From Pontimicrobium sp. SW4 (lineage in GTDB: Bacteria > Bacteroidota > Bacteroidia > Flavobacteriales > Flavobacteriaceae), in contig NZ_CP157199.1 of the NCBI RefSeq assembly GCF_039954625.1, forward strand, positions 3,224,001-3,288,000: DNA of 64,000 bases, in the 5' to 3' direction. Shown piece by piece: positions 9,505 through 17,530 of the stretch. Position 1 is the stretch's first letter, and each line of letters opens with the position of its first letter. Position numbers and translations under genes: made by a program. The notes under the pieces were generated by a model, which worked only from the letters and a program-made list of their open reading frames with translations, was not told the origin of the DNA and ran no database searches.

Positions 9505-9591
9505 TAATTACAGATTTAAGGTAATCCCTTACTAAAATTAAATGTTCAATAAAAGAGTAATCTTTTTTTGATTAATTAAATTATTTATTAA

Positions 9592-11160
9592 ATGTTTAAA
9601 CATATTAAAAATGACTTACCTGCGAGTATAGTCGTATTTTTTGTTGCATTGCCTCTATGTTTAGGTATTGCATTAGCTAGTGGAGCTCCACTTTTCTCAG
9701 GAGTTATAGCAGGAATTATAGGTGGAATTGTTGTTGGAAGCTTAAGCGGCTCTAAAATTGGTGTTTCAGGTCCTGCTGCAGGTTTAGCCGCTATTGTATT
9801 AACTGCAATAGGAACCTTAGGAAGCTATGAAAACTTTTTAGTAGCAGTTGTTATAGCTGGAGTTATACAGCTTCTATTTGGATTTTTAAAAGCTGGAATT
9901 ATTGGTTATTATTTTCCATCATCTGTTATTAAAGGGATGCTAACTGGTATAGGTATTATTATTATTTTAAAACAAATACCACACTTTTTTGGTTACGATA
10001 AAACATTCGCGCTTTTTAATGTAAATGATGAAAGTACTTTAACTCAATTACTAAAAATTGTAGACCATATACAAATTGGCTCTACATTAATTGGAGTTGT
10101 TGGATTAGCCATATTATTATTTTGGGATAAAATATTATCTAAAAAGGGAAAACTTTTTCAAATCATTCAAGGACCTTTGGTAGCAGTAGCTATTGGGATT
10201 ATTTTTTATGCGTTAACACAATCAAATAACTCATTAGTAATAACCGAATCACATTTAGTAAATGTACCAATACCTGAAGATGCTGCATCGTTTTTAGCAC
10301 AATTTAGTTTCCCTAACTTTAGTGTTATTACGAATCCAGATATATGGATTGTAGCATTTACTATTGCTTTAGTAGCTAGTTTAGAAACACTTTTATGTGT
10401 TGAAGCTACAGATAAATTAGACCCTAATAAAAATGTAACTCCAACAAACAGAGAGTTATTAGCACAAGGTACTGGTAATATTGTTTCAGGTTTAGTTGGA
10501 GGTCTTCCAATTACTCAAGTTATTGTGCGTAGTTCGGCAAATATTCAATCGGGAGGTAAAAGTAAATTATCGGCAATTATTCACGGTTTATTATTATTGG
10601 TTTCAGTGATTTTAATTCCACGATTGTTAAATATGATTCCCTTGTCTGTTTTAGCAGCCATTTTATTAATTGTAGGTTATAAGCTAGCTAAACCAGCATT
10701 ATTCAAAAAAATGTATCAAATGGGTTGGAAACAATTTATTCCGTTTACTGTAACAGTATTAGGAATTGTTTTTATAGACCTTTTATACGGTATTGGGTTA
10801 GGACTTGCAGTTGGCGTGGTGGTTATACTTATTAAGAGTTACCAAAACTCACACTTTTTGCATATAGAAGATAAAAGCAACGGCAAACAAAGATTAAAAA
10901 TGACCTTAGCTGAAGAAGTAACATTCTTTAATAAAGGAGCTATTTTAAAGGAACTTGATAGACTTCCTGAAAACTCTTTTTTAGAGTTCGATGTAAGAAA
11001 GACAAGATTTTTAGATAATGATATTATTGAAATCCTTGAAGACTTTGCGTTTAAAGCAAAGGCAAGAAATGTTGATATAAAATTAATTTCAGAAAGAGGT
11101 ATCGTAGAAAACCCAGATAGTTATATCGAGTTTTTTAAACTAAGACCTAAAACAGCATAG
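9592..11160 (+). CDS. SulP-family anion transporter 1
   Basis: SulP transporters move sulfate or bicarbonate, usually with Na+ or H+. The N-terminal 400 residues are a chain of hydrophobic helices with the SulP signature (VSGPAAGLAAIVL) and the second block (GLVGGLPITQVIVRSSANIQ); the last ~100 residues look like a short STAS domain. Its start (MFKHIKNDLPASIVVFFVALPLCLGIALASGAP) is that of the bicarbonate-type subfamily linked to carbonic anhydrase genes. The next gene starts one base after its stop. Bicarbonate as substrate is inferred from the carbonic anhydrase downstream. Confidence 0.9.
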   Translation: MFKHIKNDLPASIVVFFVALPLCLGIALASGAPLFSGVIAGIIGGIVVGSLSGSKIGVSGPAAGLAAIVLTAIGTLGSYENFLVAVVIAGVIQLLFGFLKAGIIGYYFPSSVIKGMLTGIGIIIILKQIPHFFGYDKTFALFNVNDESTLTQLLKIVDHIQIGSTLIGVVGLAILLFWDKILSKKGKLFQIIQGPLVAVAIGIIFYALTQSNNSLVITESHLVNVPIPEDAASFLAQFSFPNFSVITNPDIWIVAFTIALVASLETLLCVEATDKLDPNKNVTPTNRELLAQGTGNIVSGLVGGLPITQVIVRSSANIQSGGKSKLSAIIHGLLLLVSVILIPRLLNMIPLSVLAAILLIVGYKLAKPALFKKMYQMGWKQFIPFTVTVLGIVFIDLLYGIGLGLAVGVVVILIKSYQNSHFLHIEDKSNGKQRLKMTLAEEVTFFNKGAILKELDRLPENSFLEFDVRKTRFLDNDIIEILEDFAFKAKARNVDIKLISERGIVENPDSYIEFFKLRPKTA

Positions 11161-11161
11161 A

Positions 11162-11845
11162 ATGAAGAAAATTAATACGAAAAATAAAATAAACCTAGTA
11201 GCATTAATCATTGCTTTAATGCTACCAATATTTGCTCAAAGTCAAGATAGTAACTTTGGTAATTGGCTTATTTATATAGGAAACAAAAAATTAAACGACA
11301 AGTGGAACATCCATAACGAAGTTCAATATAGAAACTACAATGCTATTGGCGATTTAGAGCAGTTGTTACTTAGAACAGGTATAGGCTATACCTTTAACGA
11401 GAGTAAAAACAATGTCTTAATGGGTTATGGTTATATATTATCTGAAAACTATTTAGGTAATACAGATGATAAAGTTTCAATAAATGAACATCGAATCTTT
11501 CAACAATTTACATCAAAACAAACGGTAGGCAATGTAAAATTAAATCATAGATATAGATTTGAACAACGGTTTGTAGAATCCGATTTTAAAATGCGGTTTA
11601 GGTATTTTTTAGGCTTAAATATCCCATTAGATAAAAAAGAAAAAGGGGCAAATAAATATTATATTTCTGCTTACAATGAAATTTTCTTAAATACGAAGAG
11701 CTCTATTTTCGATAGAAACAGAGTTTATGCAGGTTTAGGATATAATATTAGTAATGCATTAAGATTAGAAGCTGGTTATATGAATCAGTTTTTTGAAACC
11801 ACAAGTCGAGATCAATTTAATATAATAACGTTTTTTACTTTTTAA
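11162..11845 (+). CDS. DUF2490 outer-membrane protein
   Basis: A 227-residue secreted protein whose strand pattern (NFGNWLIYIGNKKLNDKW..HNEVQYRNY) and terminal aromatic residues (NIITFFTF) identify a DUF2490 outer-membrane beta-barrel. An N-terminal signal runs to about residue 27. Placed between two SulP genes with spacings of 1 and 25 bases, it may be the outer-membrane passage for the anion taken up by them; this is inference from position only. Confidence 0.85.
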   Translation: MKKINTKNKINLVALIIALMLPIFAQSQDSNFGNWLIYIGNKKLNDKWNIHNEVQYRNYNAIGDLEQLLLRTGIGYTFNESKNNVLMGYGYILSENYLGNTDDKVSINEHRIFQQFTSKQTVGNVKLNHRYRFEQRFVESDFKMRFRYFLGLNIPLDKKEKGANKYYISAYNEIFLNTKSSIFDRNRVYAGLGYNISNALRLEAGYMNQFFETTSRDQFNIITFFTF

Positions 11846-11870
11846 AAAACACAAAAACAACTAAATAACC

Positions 11871-13733
11871 ATGAAAAATTTATTTTCAAATTTAAGAGGC
11901 GATATCTTTGGAGGTGTTACAGCAGGAATTGTAGCATTACCATTGGCATTAGCATTCGGAGTTTCTTCAGGATTAGGTCCAAGTGCAGGGTTGTATGGAG
12001 CTATTTTTATTAGCTTTTTTGCAGCTCTTTTTGGAGGGACAAACACGCAAATTTCTGGACCAACAGCGCCAATGACAGCCGTAAGTATGGTGGTTATTGC
12101 TGGTATAATTGCGGTAAACGATGGCGATGTTAACAAAGCGCTTCCAGCCATATTAACAGTATTTATTTTAGCAGGATTAATGCAAATTGGTCTTGGAATT
12201 TTAGGTCTTGGAAAGTATATAAGATATATTCCTTACCCAGTAGTTTCTGGTTTTATGACAGCTATTGGAGTTATAATTTTAGTAACTCAAATTTTACCAT
12301 CAATTGGGTATTACCCAAAAGACGATGTTGAGTTTGTAAGCGAATTTAAGCCAGTAGCCGAAGAATTGATATTAGAAAACATTCTTAAAGAAGAAGCTGG
12401 AGAAGGCATTTTAGTGCTTGAAGACTTTAAAGAAACAATAAATAGAGCTGAAAAAGTAACGCCAGATGAAATTCTTAAAGAATCACAAACTTTAGCAGCC
12501 AAAGAAGCCTCGGGAGTTTTGGGAGCAATTAAAGTGTTACCTAGAGCCTTACAAAATATTAATTGGCTTGAACTAATATTAGCAGTAGGTACTATTTTTA
12601 TTATTTATGGATTTAAAAGAATTACAAAAGCAGTCCCTAGTACATTAGTGGCTTTAGTTGTAATGACCTCTATAGCTATTGGATTTAAGTTAGATTATCA
12701 ACCAATAGAAAGGATTCCTGAAGGGTTACCAGTTATTAGAACCGAAATTTTTAGTGAGTTTAGCTTAGGTTCTATTACACCGTATATTTTTACAGCACTA
12801 ACGTTAGCACTTTTAGGGGCAATAGACTCTTTGTTAACAAGCGTTGTAGCAGATAATATGACAAAAACAAAGCATAAACCTAACAAAGAGCTAGTAGGAC
12901 AAGGAATTGGGAATACTATTGGAGCATTATTTGGAGGAATTCCTGGAGCAGGAGCTACAATTAGAACAGTAGTAAATATTAATTCTGGAGGAAAAACAAA
13001 ACTTTCAGGTATGATTGCTGGTGTTATGTTATTAATAATATTATTGGCATTGGCGCCATTAGCCTCAAAAATACCTGCTGCTGTTTTAGCTGGAATTTTA
13101 ATTACAGTTGGTATCGGTGTAATGGATTATAAAGGCTTAAGAGCAATACCAGTTCTACCAAGAGATATTAAATTTGGGCCTTTTAAATTAAGTTCAGAAG
13201 TCGTTGTAATGGTAGTTGTATTATTGTTATCAACATTCTGGAACTTAGTGTATGCGGTTGGTATTGGCTTGGTAATAGCCTCTTTAATGTTTATGAAAAA
13301 GATAGGAGATTTAACAGCTGAACGTAGTGATGTAAAACCATTAAAAGAAGAAGCTTGGAAAGATGAAATAGGATTTCCAGAAAATCTTAAAGAAGAAGTG
13401 TTTATTAAACACCTAAAAGGACCTTTATTCTTTGGTTCTACAAGCGATTTCCAGCAACTCAGACTACAAATACCAGATACAGCATCCACAGTAATAATGA
13501 GGTTAGGGCGTATGCAATATATGGATCAATCAGGATTATATGCAATGGAAGATATGTTACAAGATTTAAAAGTTAAAGGAATAGAAGTGCTGTTTGTAAA
13601 TTTATTAAAACAACCTCGATACATGATGGAGCGAATTGATATCATTCCAGATTTTATTCCAGAAGAACATATCTTTAAAGATTTCAACGACTGTGTAAGT
13701 TGGATTAAACAAAATATAAAAGACGTACATTAA
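11871..13733 (+). CDS. SulP-family anion transporter 2 with STAS domain and a hydrophilic insertion
   Basis: A 620-residue SulP transporter. Signature blocks are ISGPTAPMTAVSMVVIAG in the third helix region and GGIPGAGATIRTVVNINSGG near residue 355. A clear STAS domain lies at about 505-610 (MRLGRMQYMDQSGLYAMEDML). Between the first helical bundle and the next helix, residues about 146-226 form a charged helical insertion that most SulP proteins lack. It diverges strongly from the other SulP in this cluster, so the two may differ in affinity or coupling ion. The carbonic anhydrase gene follows after 19 bases. Confidence 0.9.
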   Translation: MKNLFSNLRGDIFGGVTAGIVALPLALAFGVSSGLGPSAGLYGAIFISFFAALFGGTNTQISGPTAPMTAVSMVVIAGIIAVNDGDVNKALPAILTVFILAGLMQIGLGILGLGKYIRYIPYPVVSGFMTAIGVIILVTQILPSIGYYPKDDVEFVSEFKPVAEELILENILKEEAGEGILVLEDFKETINRAEKVTPDEILKESQTLAAKEASGVLGAIKVLPRALQNINWLELILAVGTIFIIYGFKRITKAVPSTLVALVVMTSIAIGFKLDYQPIERIPEGLPVIRTEIFSEFSLGSITPYIFTALTLALLGAIDSLLTSVVADNMTKTKHKPNKELVGQGIGNTIGALFGGIPGAGATIRTVVNINSGGKTKLSGMIAGVMLLIILLALAPLASKIPAAVLAGILITVGIGVMDYKGLRAIPVLPRDIKFGPFKLSSEVVVMVVVLLLSTFWNLVYAVGIGLVIASLMFMKKIGDLTAERSDVKPLKEEAWKDEIGFPENLKEEVFIKHLKGPLFFGSTSDFQQLRLQIPDTASTVIMRLGRMQYMDQSGLYAMEDMLQDLKVKGIEVLFVNLLKQPRYMMERIDIIPDFIPEEHIFKDFNDCVSWIKQNIKDVH

Positions 13734-13752
13734 AAATTAAAAAAAGAAAATC

Positions 13753-14382
13753 ATGAAAAACATAGCAATTACAAAAGAAGTTCAAGACACATTAACGCCA
13801 CAATCAGTATTAACTGATTTAATGGAAGGAAACAAAAGATTTACATCTGGAAATACTCAAAGTGTAGACAATAAAGCTTTGGTTGAACAAACAGTAGGAG
13901 GACAATTTCCAAAAGCTGTAGTACTATCTTGTATTGATTCTAGAGTACCAGTAGAAACGGTTTTAGATCAAGCAATTGGAGATGTTTTTGTAGCTCGTGT
14001 AGCTGGAAACTTTGAAAACACAGATATACTCGGAAGCATGGAGTATTCTTGTAAAGTTGCAGGAAGTAAATTAGTTTTTGTACTAGGTCATGAAGCTTGC
14101 GGTGCTGTAAAAGCAGCTTGCGATGGTGTAGAGTTAGGTAACATAACACATTTATTAAGTAACATTACTCCTGCAGTAAAACTATCTTCAGAAACAGTTG
14201 AAGGTGAAGCAAACTCATCTAACAACGATTTTGTTGCAGCAACTGTTGCCAACAATGTAAAACTTACTATAGACAGAATACGCGAGAGAAGTCCAATTCT
14301 AAAAGAAATGGAAGACAATGGAGAGATAACTATAGTTGGAGGTGTTTATATGCTATCTTCAGGAAAAGTAGAATTATTATAG
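13753..14382 (+). CDS. Beta-class carbonic anhydrase
   Basis: Interconverts CO2 and bicarbonate using a zinc ion. Zinc ligands and the catalytic dyad are visible: C60 and D62-R64 (SCIDSRVP) and H113/C116 (GHEACGAVKAA). There is no signal peptide, so it is cytoplasmic; 209 residues is normal. Its place as last gene of the SulP-DUF2490-SulP unit, ending in a strong terminator, suggests that imported bicarbonate is equilibrated with CO2 for carboxylases. Confidence 0.96.
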   Translation: MKNIAITKEVQDTLTPQSVLTDLMEGNKRFTSGNTQSVDNKALVEQTVGGQFPKAVVLSCIDSRVPVETVLDQAIGDVFVARVAGNFENTDILGSMEYSCKVAGSKLVFVLGHEACGAVKAACDGVELGNITHLLSNITPAVKLSSETVEGEANSSNNDFVAATVANNVKLTIDRIRERSPILKEMEDNGEITIVGGVYMLSSGKVELL

Positions 14383-14397
14383 ACATGTAATGAGTAA

Positions 14398-14427
14398 TAA
14401 AAAAAGCCGCTTATTAGCGGCTTTTTA
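14398..14427. terminator. Bidirectional intrinsic terminator
   Basis: AAAAGCCGC, loop TTATTA, GCGGCTTTTT, with A-run on one side and T-run on the other. It serves the carbonic anhydrase gene from the left and the CvpA gene from the right, whose stop is two bases beyond. Confidence 0.9.
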
Positions 14428-14428
14428 T

Positions 14429-14944
14429 TTATTTTTTTGAAGATGCTGTTTCTGCAGGCAATTCTTCTTTTATAATGTAAGGAAAAATCATAGGAGCTAA
14501 TGATTCTACTGGTTTGTATAGTACAGAATTTTCTATGTTGTCAGCTTCTAAAAAGGGAATGGTTCTATTCATTTTGCTAAAAACCATCAATGCAATACTC
14601 AAAATCAGACCAATTTTTAACGCACCAAAAACACCACCAAGAAGTTTATTTAACATTCCTAAAGCAGCAAAATCTGCTAGCTTTGTCAATGCTTTTCCAG
14701 CTAGAGAAATAACTAATACAATTATTACAAAGGTTATGGCAAATGCAGTAATATTAATGGTTTGTTCGTTCCAATCTACTTTGGTTTCTAAAAAACCAGC
14801 AGCAAAATCACTAAAATGAATAGCACCAAACACACCAGCAATAAGTGCAACTAAAGAAGCAACTTCTACAAAAAGACCTTTTGAAAGTCCGCGAATTAGA
14901 CCAAATAGAATTAGGGCTCCTAAAATGATATCTAAAATATTCAT
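14429..14944 (-). CDS. CvpA family membrane protein
   Basis: CvpA proteins are four-helix inner-membrane proteins; the E. coli member is needed for colicin V production. The N-terminus (MNILDIILGALILFGLIRGLSKGLFVE) and helices at about 2-20, 26-44, 65-86 and 102-122 match the family; 171 residues is typical. It is a single-gene unit, convergent with carbonic anhydrase. Confidence 0.9.
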   Translation of the reverse strand: MNILDIILGALILFGLIRGLSKGLFVEVASLVALIAGVFGAIHFSDFAAGFLETKVDWNEQTINITAFAITFVIIVLVISLAGKALTKLADFAALGMLNKLLGGVFGALKIGLILSIALMVFSKMNRTIPFLEADNIENSVLYKPVESLAPMIFPYIIKEELPAETASSKK

Positions 14945-15048
14945 ACAAATATGTGTTTTACAAACCTACATATTTTAAATTCAAAAAAAGAAATTAAAAG
15001 TGTGGTGTAATAATAACGATAGAGTTTCCTTAGTATTTTATATCTCTG

Positions 15049-15056
15049 TAACTTTG
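15049..15056 (+). promoter_or_regulatory. -7 element TAACTTTG
   Basis: TAnnTTTG match 45 bases before ATG 15102; no good TTG upstream element. Probably drives the 15102-pheS pair. Confidence 0.5.
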
Positions 15057-15101
15057 TGATTTAAAAATTAAAAAAGATTTTCGTTTTAACGAAAAATAAG
15101 T

Positions 15102-15458
15102 ATGGCAAGAGACGAGCAGTTAAAGCAGCGATGGGAGTTAGTGGTTGATAAACTATCCACTCAGTTTGCTGATGGTGATCCTCTAGATTTGGATGCAGTT
15201 ATCTATTTAATTGGTGTTCAGGAATTAGGACAGTTACATCGCAAATTCAAAAAAGATGAAAAACTCAACCTTATGCATATTGCTATTTGTAGATTGTTGG
15301 AACCTTATGGGTATTATACGTTTGATTATATAGATGAACAAGGTTGGCCACATTATATTATAAAGGAAGAATTACCAAATTTAAAAGCTGGCGAGCAAAG
15401 TGTTTTAATGAAAGAAGCCATTGTAAACTATTTTCTTCAAGCAGAGTTTATAACATAA
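15102..15458 (+). CDS. Conserved flavobacterial cytoplasmic protein, unknown function
   Basis: A 118-residue soluble helical protein (MARDEQLKQRWELVVDKLSTQFAD...) without signal or membrane segment. I recognise it as a conserved Bacteroidota protein of unknown function, not as a named family. It has its own promoter-like box and precedes pheS by 38 bases, so the two are probably co-transcribed. Confidence 0.85.
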   Translation: MARDEQLKQRWELVVDKLSTQFADGDPLDLDAVIYLIGVQELGQLHRKFKKDEKLNLMHIAICRLLEPYGYYTFDYIDEQGWPHYIIKEELPNLKAGEQSVLMKEAIVNYFLQAEFIT

Positions 15459-15496
15459 GATTTGTTAAATTTGCTCATTATTTTGAAAGAGATATC

Positions 15497-16516
15497 ATGA
15501 TTGATAAGATTAAAGAGCTCATTGAGGAAGCAGAAGCATTTTCTGCTCAATCTATGGACGAAATAGAAGCATTCCGAATTAAGTATTTAGGAAAAAAAGG
15601 ATTGCTTAACGATTATTTTGCTGAGTTTAAAAACGTGGCAAATGAACAAAAAAAAGAATTTGGGCAAGTCATTAACAAATTAAAAACGACTGCTCAAGAA
15701 AAAGTTACTGCTTTAAAAGAAGAGTTAGAAGGAAAAGACGAAACTCAAGGGAGTTTTGGAGATTTAACACGTCCTGGTGAACCTGTGCAAATTGGAGCGC
15801 GCCACCCTATTTCGTTAGTTAAGAATCAAATTATAGATATTTTTTCACGTATTGGATTCAACGTTAGTGAAGGTCCTGAAATTGAAGACGATTGGCATAA
15901 CTTTACTGCATTGAACTTGCCAGAATATCATCCAGCACGTGATATGCAAGATACCTTTTTCATTCAAACGAATCCTGATATTTTGTTGCGTACACATACA
16001 AGTTCTGTGCAAGTACGTTATATGGAAAACAACAAACCTCCAATTCGTACCATTTCTCCAGGAAGAGTATACCGTAACGAAGCTATTTCGGCGCGTTCGC
16101 ATTGCTTTTTCCATCAAGTAGAAGGATTATATATAGATAAAAATGTAAGCTTTGCGGATTTAAAACAAACACTGCAATACTTTACAACTGAAATGTTTGG
16201 AAAGTCTAAAATCAGGTTGCGTCCATCCTATTTTCCATTTACTGAACCAAGTGCTGAAGTGGATGTGTATTGGGGACTGGAAACCGAAATTGACTATCGC
16301 ATCACCAAAGGAACAGGTTGGTTAGAAATTATGGGTTGTGGTATGGTAGACCCTAATGTGCTTATAAATTGTGGCATCGACCCTGAAGTATATTCTGGTT
16401 TTGCTTTTGGAATGGGAATTGACCGAATTGCGATGTTGTTACACCAAATAGGAGATATTCGTTTATTAAGCGAAAATGATGTACGATTCTTAGATCAATT
16501 CAAGTCGGCCTTATAA
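15497..16516 (+). CDS. pheS: Phenylalanine-tRNA ligase alpha subunit
   Basis: Charges tRNA-Phe together with PheT (not in the window). An N-terminal coiled coil (about 1-85, MIDKIKELIEEAEAF) precedes the class II catalytic core: motif 2 near PPIRTISPGRVYRNEAISARS and motif 3 FGMGIDRIAMLLHQIGDIR near the C-terminus. Length 339 residues is normal. The frame is open upstream to 15344, but that extension overlaps the previous gene in another frame and has no family homology, so ATG 15497 is preferred. Confidence 0.97.
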   Translation: MIDKIKELIEEAEAFSAQSMDEIEAFRIKYLGKKGLLNDYFAEFKNVANEQKKEFGQVINKLKTTAQEKVTALKEELEGKDETQGSFGDLTRPGEPVQIGARHPISLVKNQIIDIFSRIGFNVSEGPEIEDDWHNFTALNLPEYHPARDMQDTFFIQTNPDILLRTHTSSVQVRYMENNKPPIRTISPGRVYRNEAISARSHCFFHQVEGLYIDKNVSFADLKQTLQYFTTEMFGKSKIRLRPSYFPFTEPSAEVDVYWGLETEIDYRITKGTGWLEIMGCGMVDPNVLINCGIDPEVYSGFAFGMGIDRIAMLLHQIGDIRLLSENDVRFLDQFKSAL

Positions 16517-16539
16517 TTTATTGTCATTACGAGGTTAAT

Positions 16540-16566
16540 GTCATTCCGACCGTAGTGGAGGAATCT
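16540..16566. repeat. REP-like palindrome, copy before the GIY-YIG gene
   Basis: Begins GTCATTCC and ends GGAATCT, arms ATTCC/GGAAT around a GACCGTAGTGGA core. It differs at a few positions from the copy at 16943. Its GGAGGA lies 10 bases before ATG 16573. Confidence 0.75.
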
Positions 16567-16572
16567 TTTTCT

Positions 16573-16881
16573 ATGAACAAGATTAAAGCAGCACATAATT
16601 ATTACGTTTATATTTTAACAAACAAAAACAAAACTGTTTTATATATAGGTGTAACAAATAATTTAAAGGAGCGGTTGTATTATCATAGTAACCCAGAAGC
16701 ACATTCCAAATCATTTTCTCATAAGTATAATTGTAAATACTTAATCTATTTTGAGCATTTTTTTGAAATTGAAGAAGCAATTAAAAGAGAGAAACAACTT
16801 AAAAAATGGAATAGAGCTAAAAAAGAAAGGTTGATTAATTTTAAAAATCCTGATTGGACTTTTTTGAATGATGCTGTTTGA
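16573..16881 (+). CDS. Small GIY-YIG nuclease-fold protein
   Basis: Single-domain GIY-YIG (UvrC N-terminal fold) protein of about 102 residues. The YVYILTNK and VLYIGVTNNL strands are the GIY and YIG motifs, the arginine in LKERL follows, and the C-terminal EAIKREKQLKKWNRAKK helix carries the conserved glutamate of the YhbQ/URI subgroup. Start ATG 16573 is preferred to 16555, which lies in the repeat. The stop codon overlaps a palindromic repeat. Function in these small proteins is unknown; nuclease activity is inferred. Confidence 0.85.
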   Translation: MNKIKAAHNYYVYILTNKNKTVLYIGVTNNLKERLYYHSNPEAHSKSFSHKYNCKYLIYFEHFFEIEEAIKREKQLKKWNRAKKERLINFKNPDWTFLNDAV

Positions 16882-16906
16882 GATTTCTCGACAAGCTCGA
16901 AATGAC
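16880..16906. repeat. REP-like palindrome overlapping the GIY-YIG stop codon
   Basis: Inverse orientation relative to 16540: starts GAGATTTC and ends GAAATGAC, stem TCGA/TCGA with loop CAAGC. Flanking GAGAT and ATGAC match the other members read on the opposite strand. Confidence 0.75.
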
Positions 16907-16942
16907 AGTAACGAGTGTTTTTTCTCATCATTCTTAAGCATT

Positions 16943-16970
16943 GTCATTCCGACTGAAGTGGAGGAATCTC
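16943..16970. repeat. REP-like palindrome downstream of the GIY-YIG gene
   Basis: Same orientation as 16540, starting GTCATTCCGACTGAAG and ending GGAATCTC. It forms the right edge of the repeat-bounded block. Confidence 0.75.
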
Positions 16971-17045
16971 AGATTAATACGATTAGGGTTAATTAGATTG
17001 AAACAATAGATAGATTTCTGAACAAACACTTTTTGATAAAGAATT

Positions 17046-17441
17046 ATGAAAAAAGATATCCAAATCCCAGAAGTATCAAATGTGTATGTAGCTGTTGTAA
17101 ATGAGTACAACGACGTTTACAAAACTCACGATTGGAACGCGTATATCATTAATGATAAAGATGTTGCTCTAGAAATGGTGTTAATTGTAACTAGAGGTTA
17201 TTCTGAAACAAAAACGACGTCTACCATGCGCCATAAATTAGAAAAATTACCAGCTAAAAGCTACGCTAAAATTGAACTTATGCAAGAAGATATTCTAGCA
17301 TTAAACAATGAGTTTAAGGTGACGTTTTTTGAGAACAACAAAATGTTCGATAAAACCTATGTGTTTAGAAAAAACACGATTAATAAAAAGGTATTGCAAC
17401 CAGTTCCTTTAATGGAAGTACGAGGTGTTTTGATGAGGTGA
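17046..17441 (+). CDS. Conserved flavobacterial protein, unknown function
   Basis: A 131-residue soluble protein (MKKDIQIPEVSNVYVAVVNEYND) rich in alternating beta strands, without signal or known catalytic motif. It is conserved in flavobacteria near pheS and gpsA as far as I recall, but no function is known. It is separated from the GIY-YIG block by about 165 bases containing one repeat. Confidence 0.85.
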   Translation: MKKDIQIPEVSNVYVAVVNEYNDVYKTHDWNAYIINDKDVALEMVLIVTRGYSETKTTSTMRHKLEKLPAKSYAKIELMQEDILALNNEFKVTFFENNKMFDKTYVFRKNTINKKVLQPVPLMEVRGVLMR

Positions 17442-17457
17442 TTTTGTTTAGTGCTTT

Positions 17458-17485
17458 GATATAAACTTTTTTAATTGTTTATATC
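17458..17485. terminator. Possible terminator hairpin between convergent genes
   Basis: Nine-base perfect arms GATATAAAC and GTTTATATC around a T-rich 10-base loop. No long T-run follows, so it is a weak terminator candidate for the gene ending at 17441. Confidence 0.45.
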
Positions 17486-17530
17486 TGTTGTTAAACTAAG
17501 TTCGATATTTTTTTGACAAAGTCAAGCGAG

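Noticed and set aside
15344..15496. N-terminal extension of pheS in the same frame
   Set aside because: It overlaps the upstream gene in another frame and shows no homology to PheS; the coiled-coil start at 15497 fits the family.
16555..16881. Group I intron or homing endonuclease
   Set aside because: The GIY-YIG protein is single-domain and too short, and no intron core was seen around it.
16583..16947. Minus-strand frames opposite the GIY-YIG gene
   Set aside because: Shadows of the plus-strand gene and repeats; composition is Leu/Phe-rich without family match.
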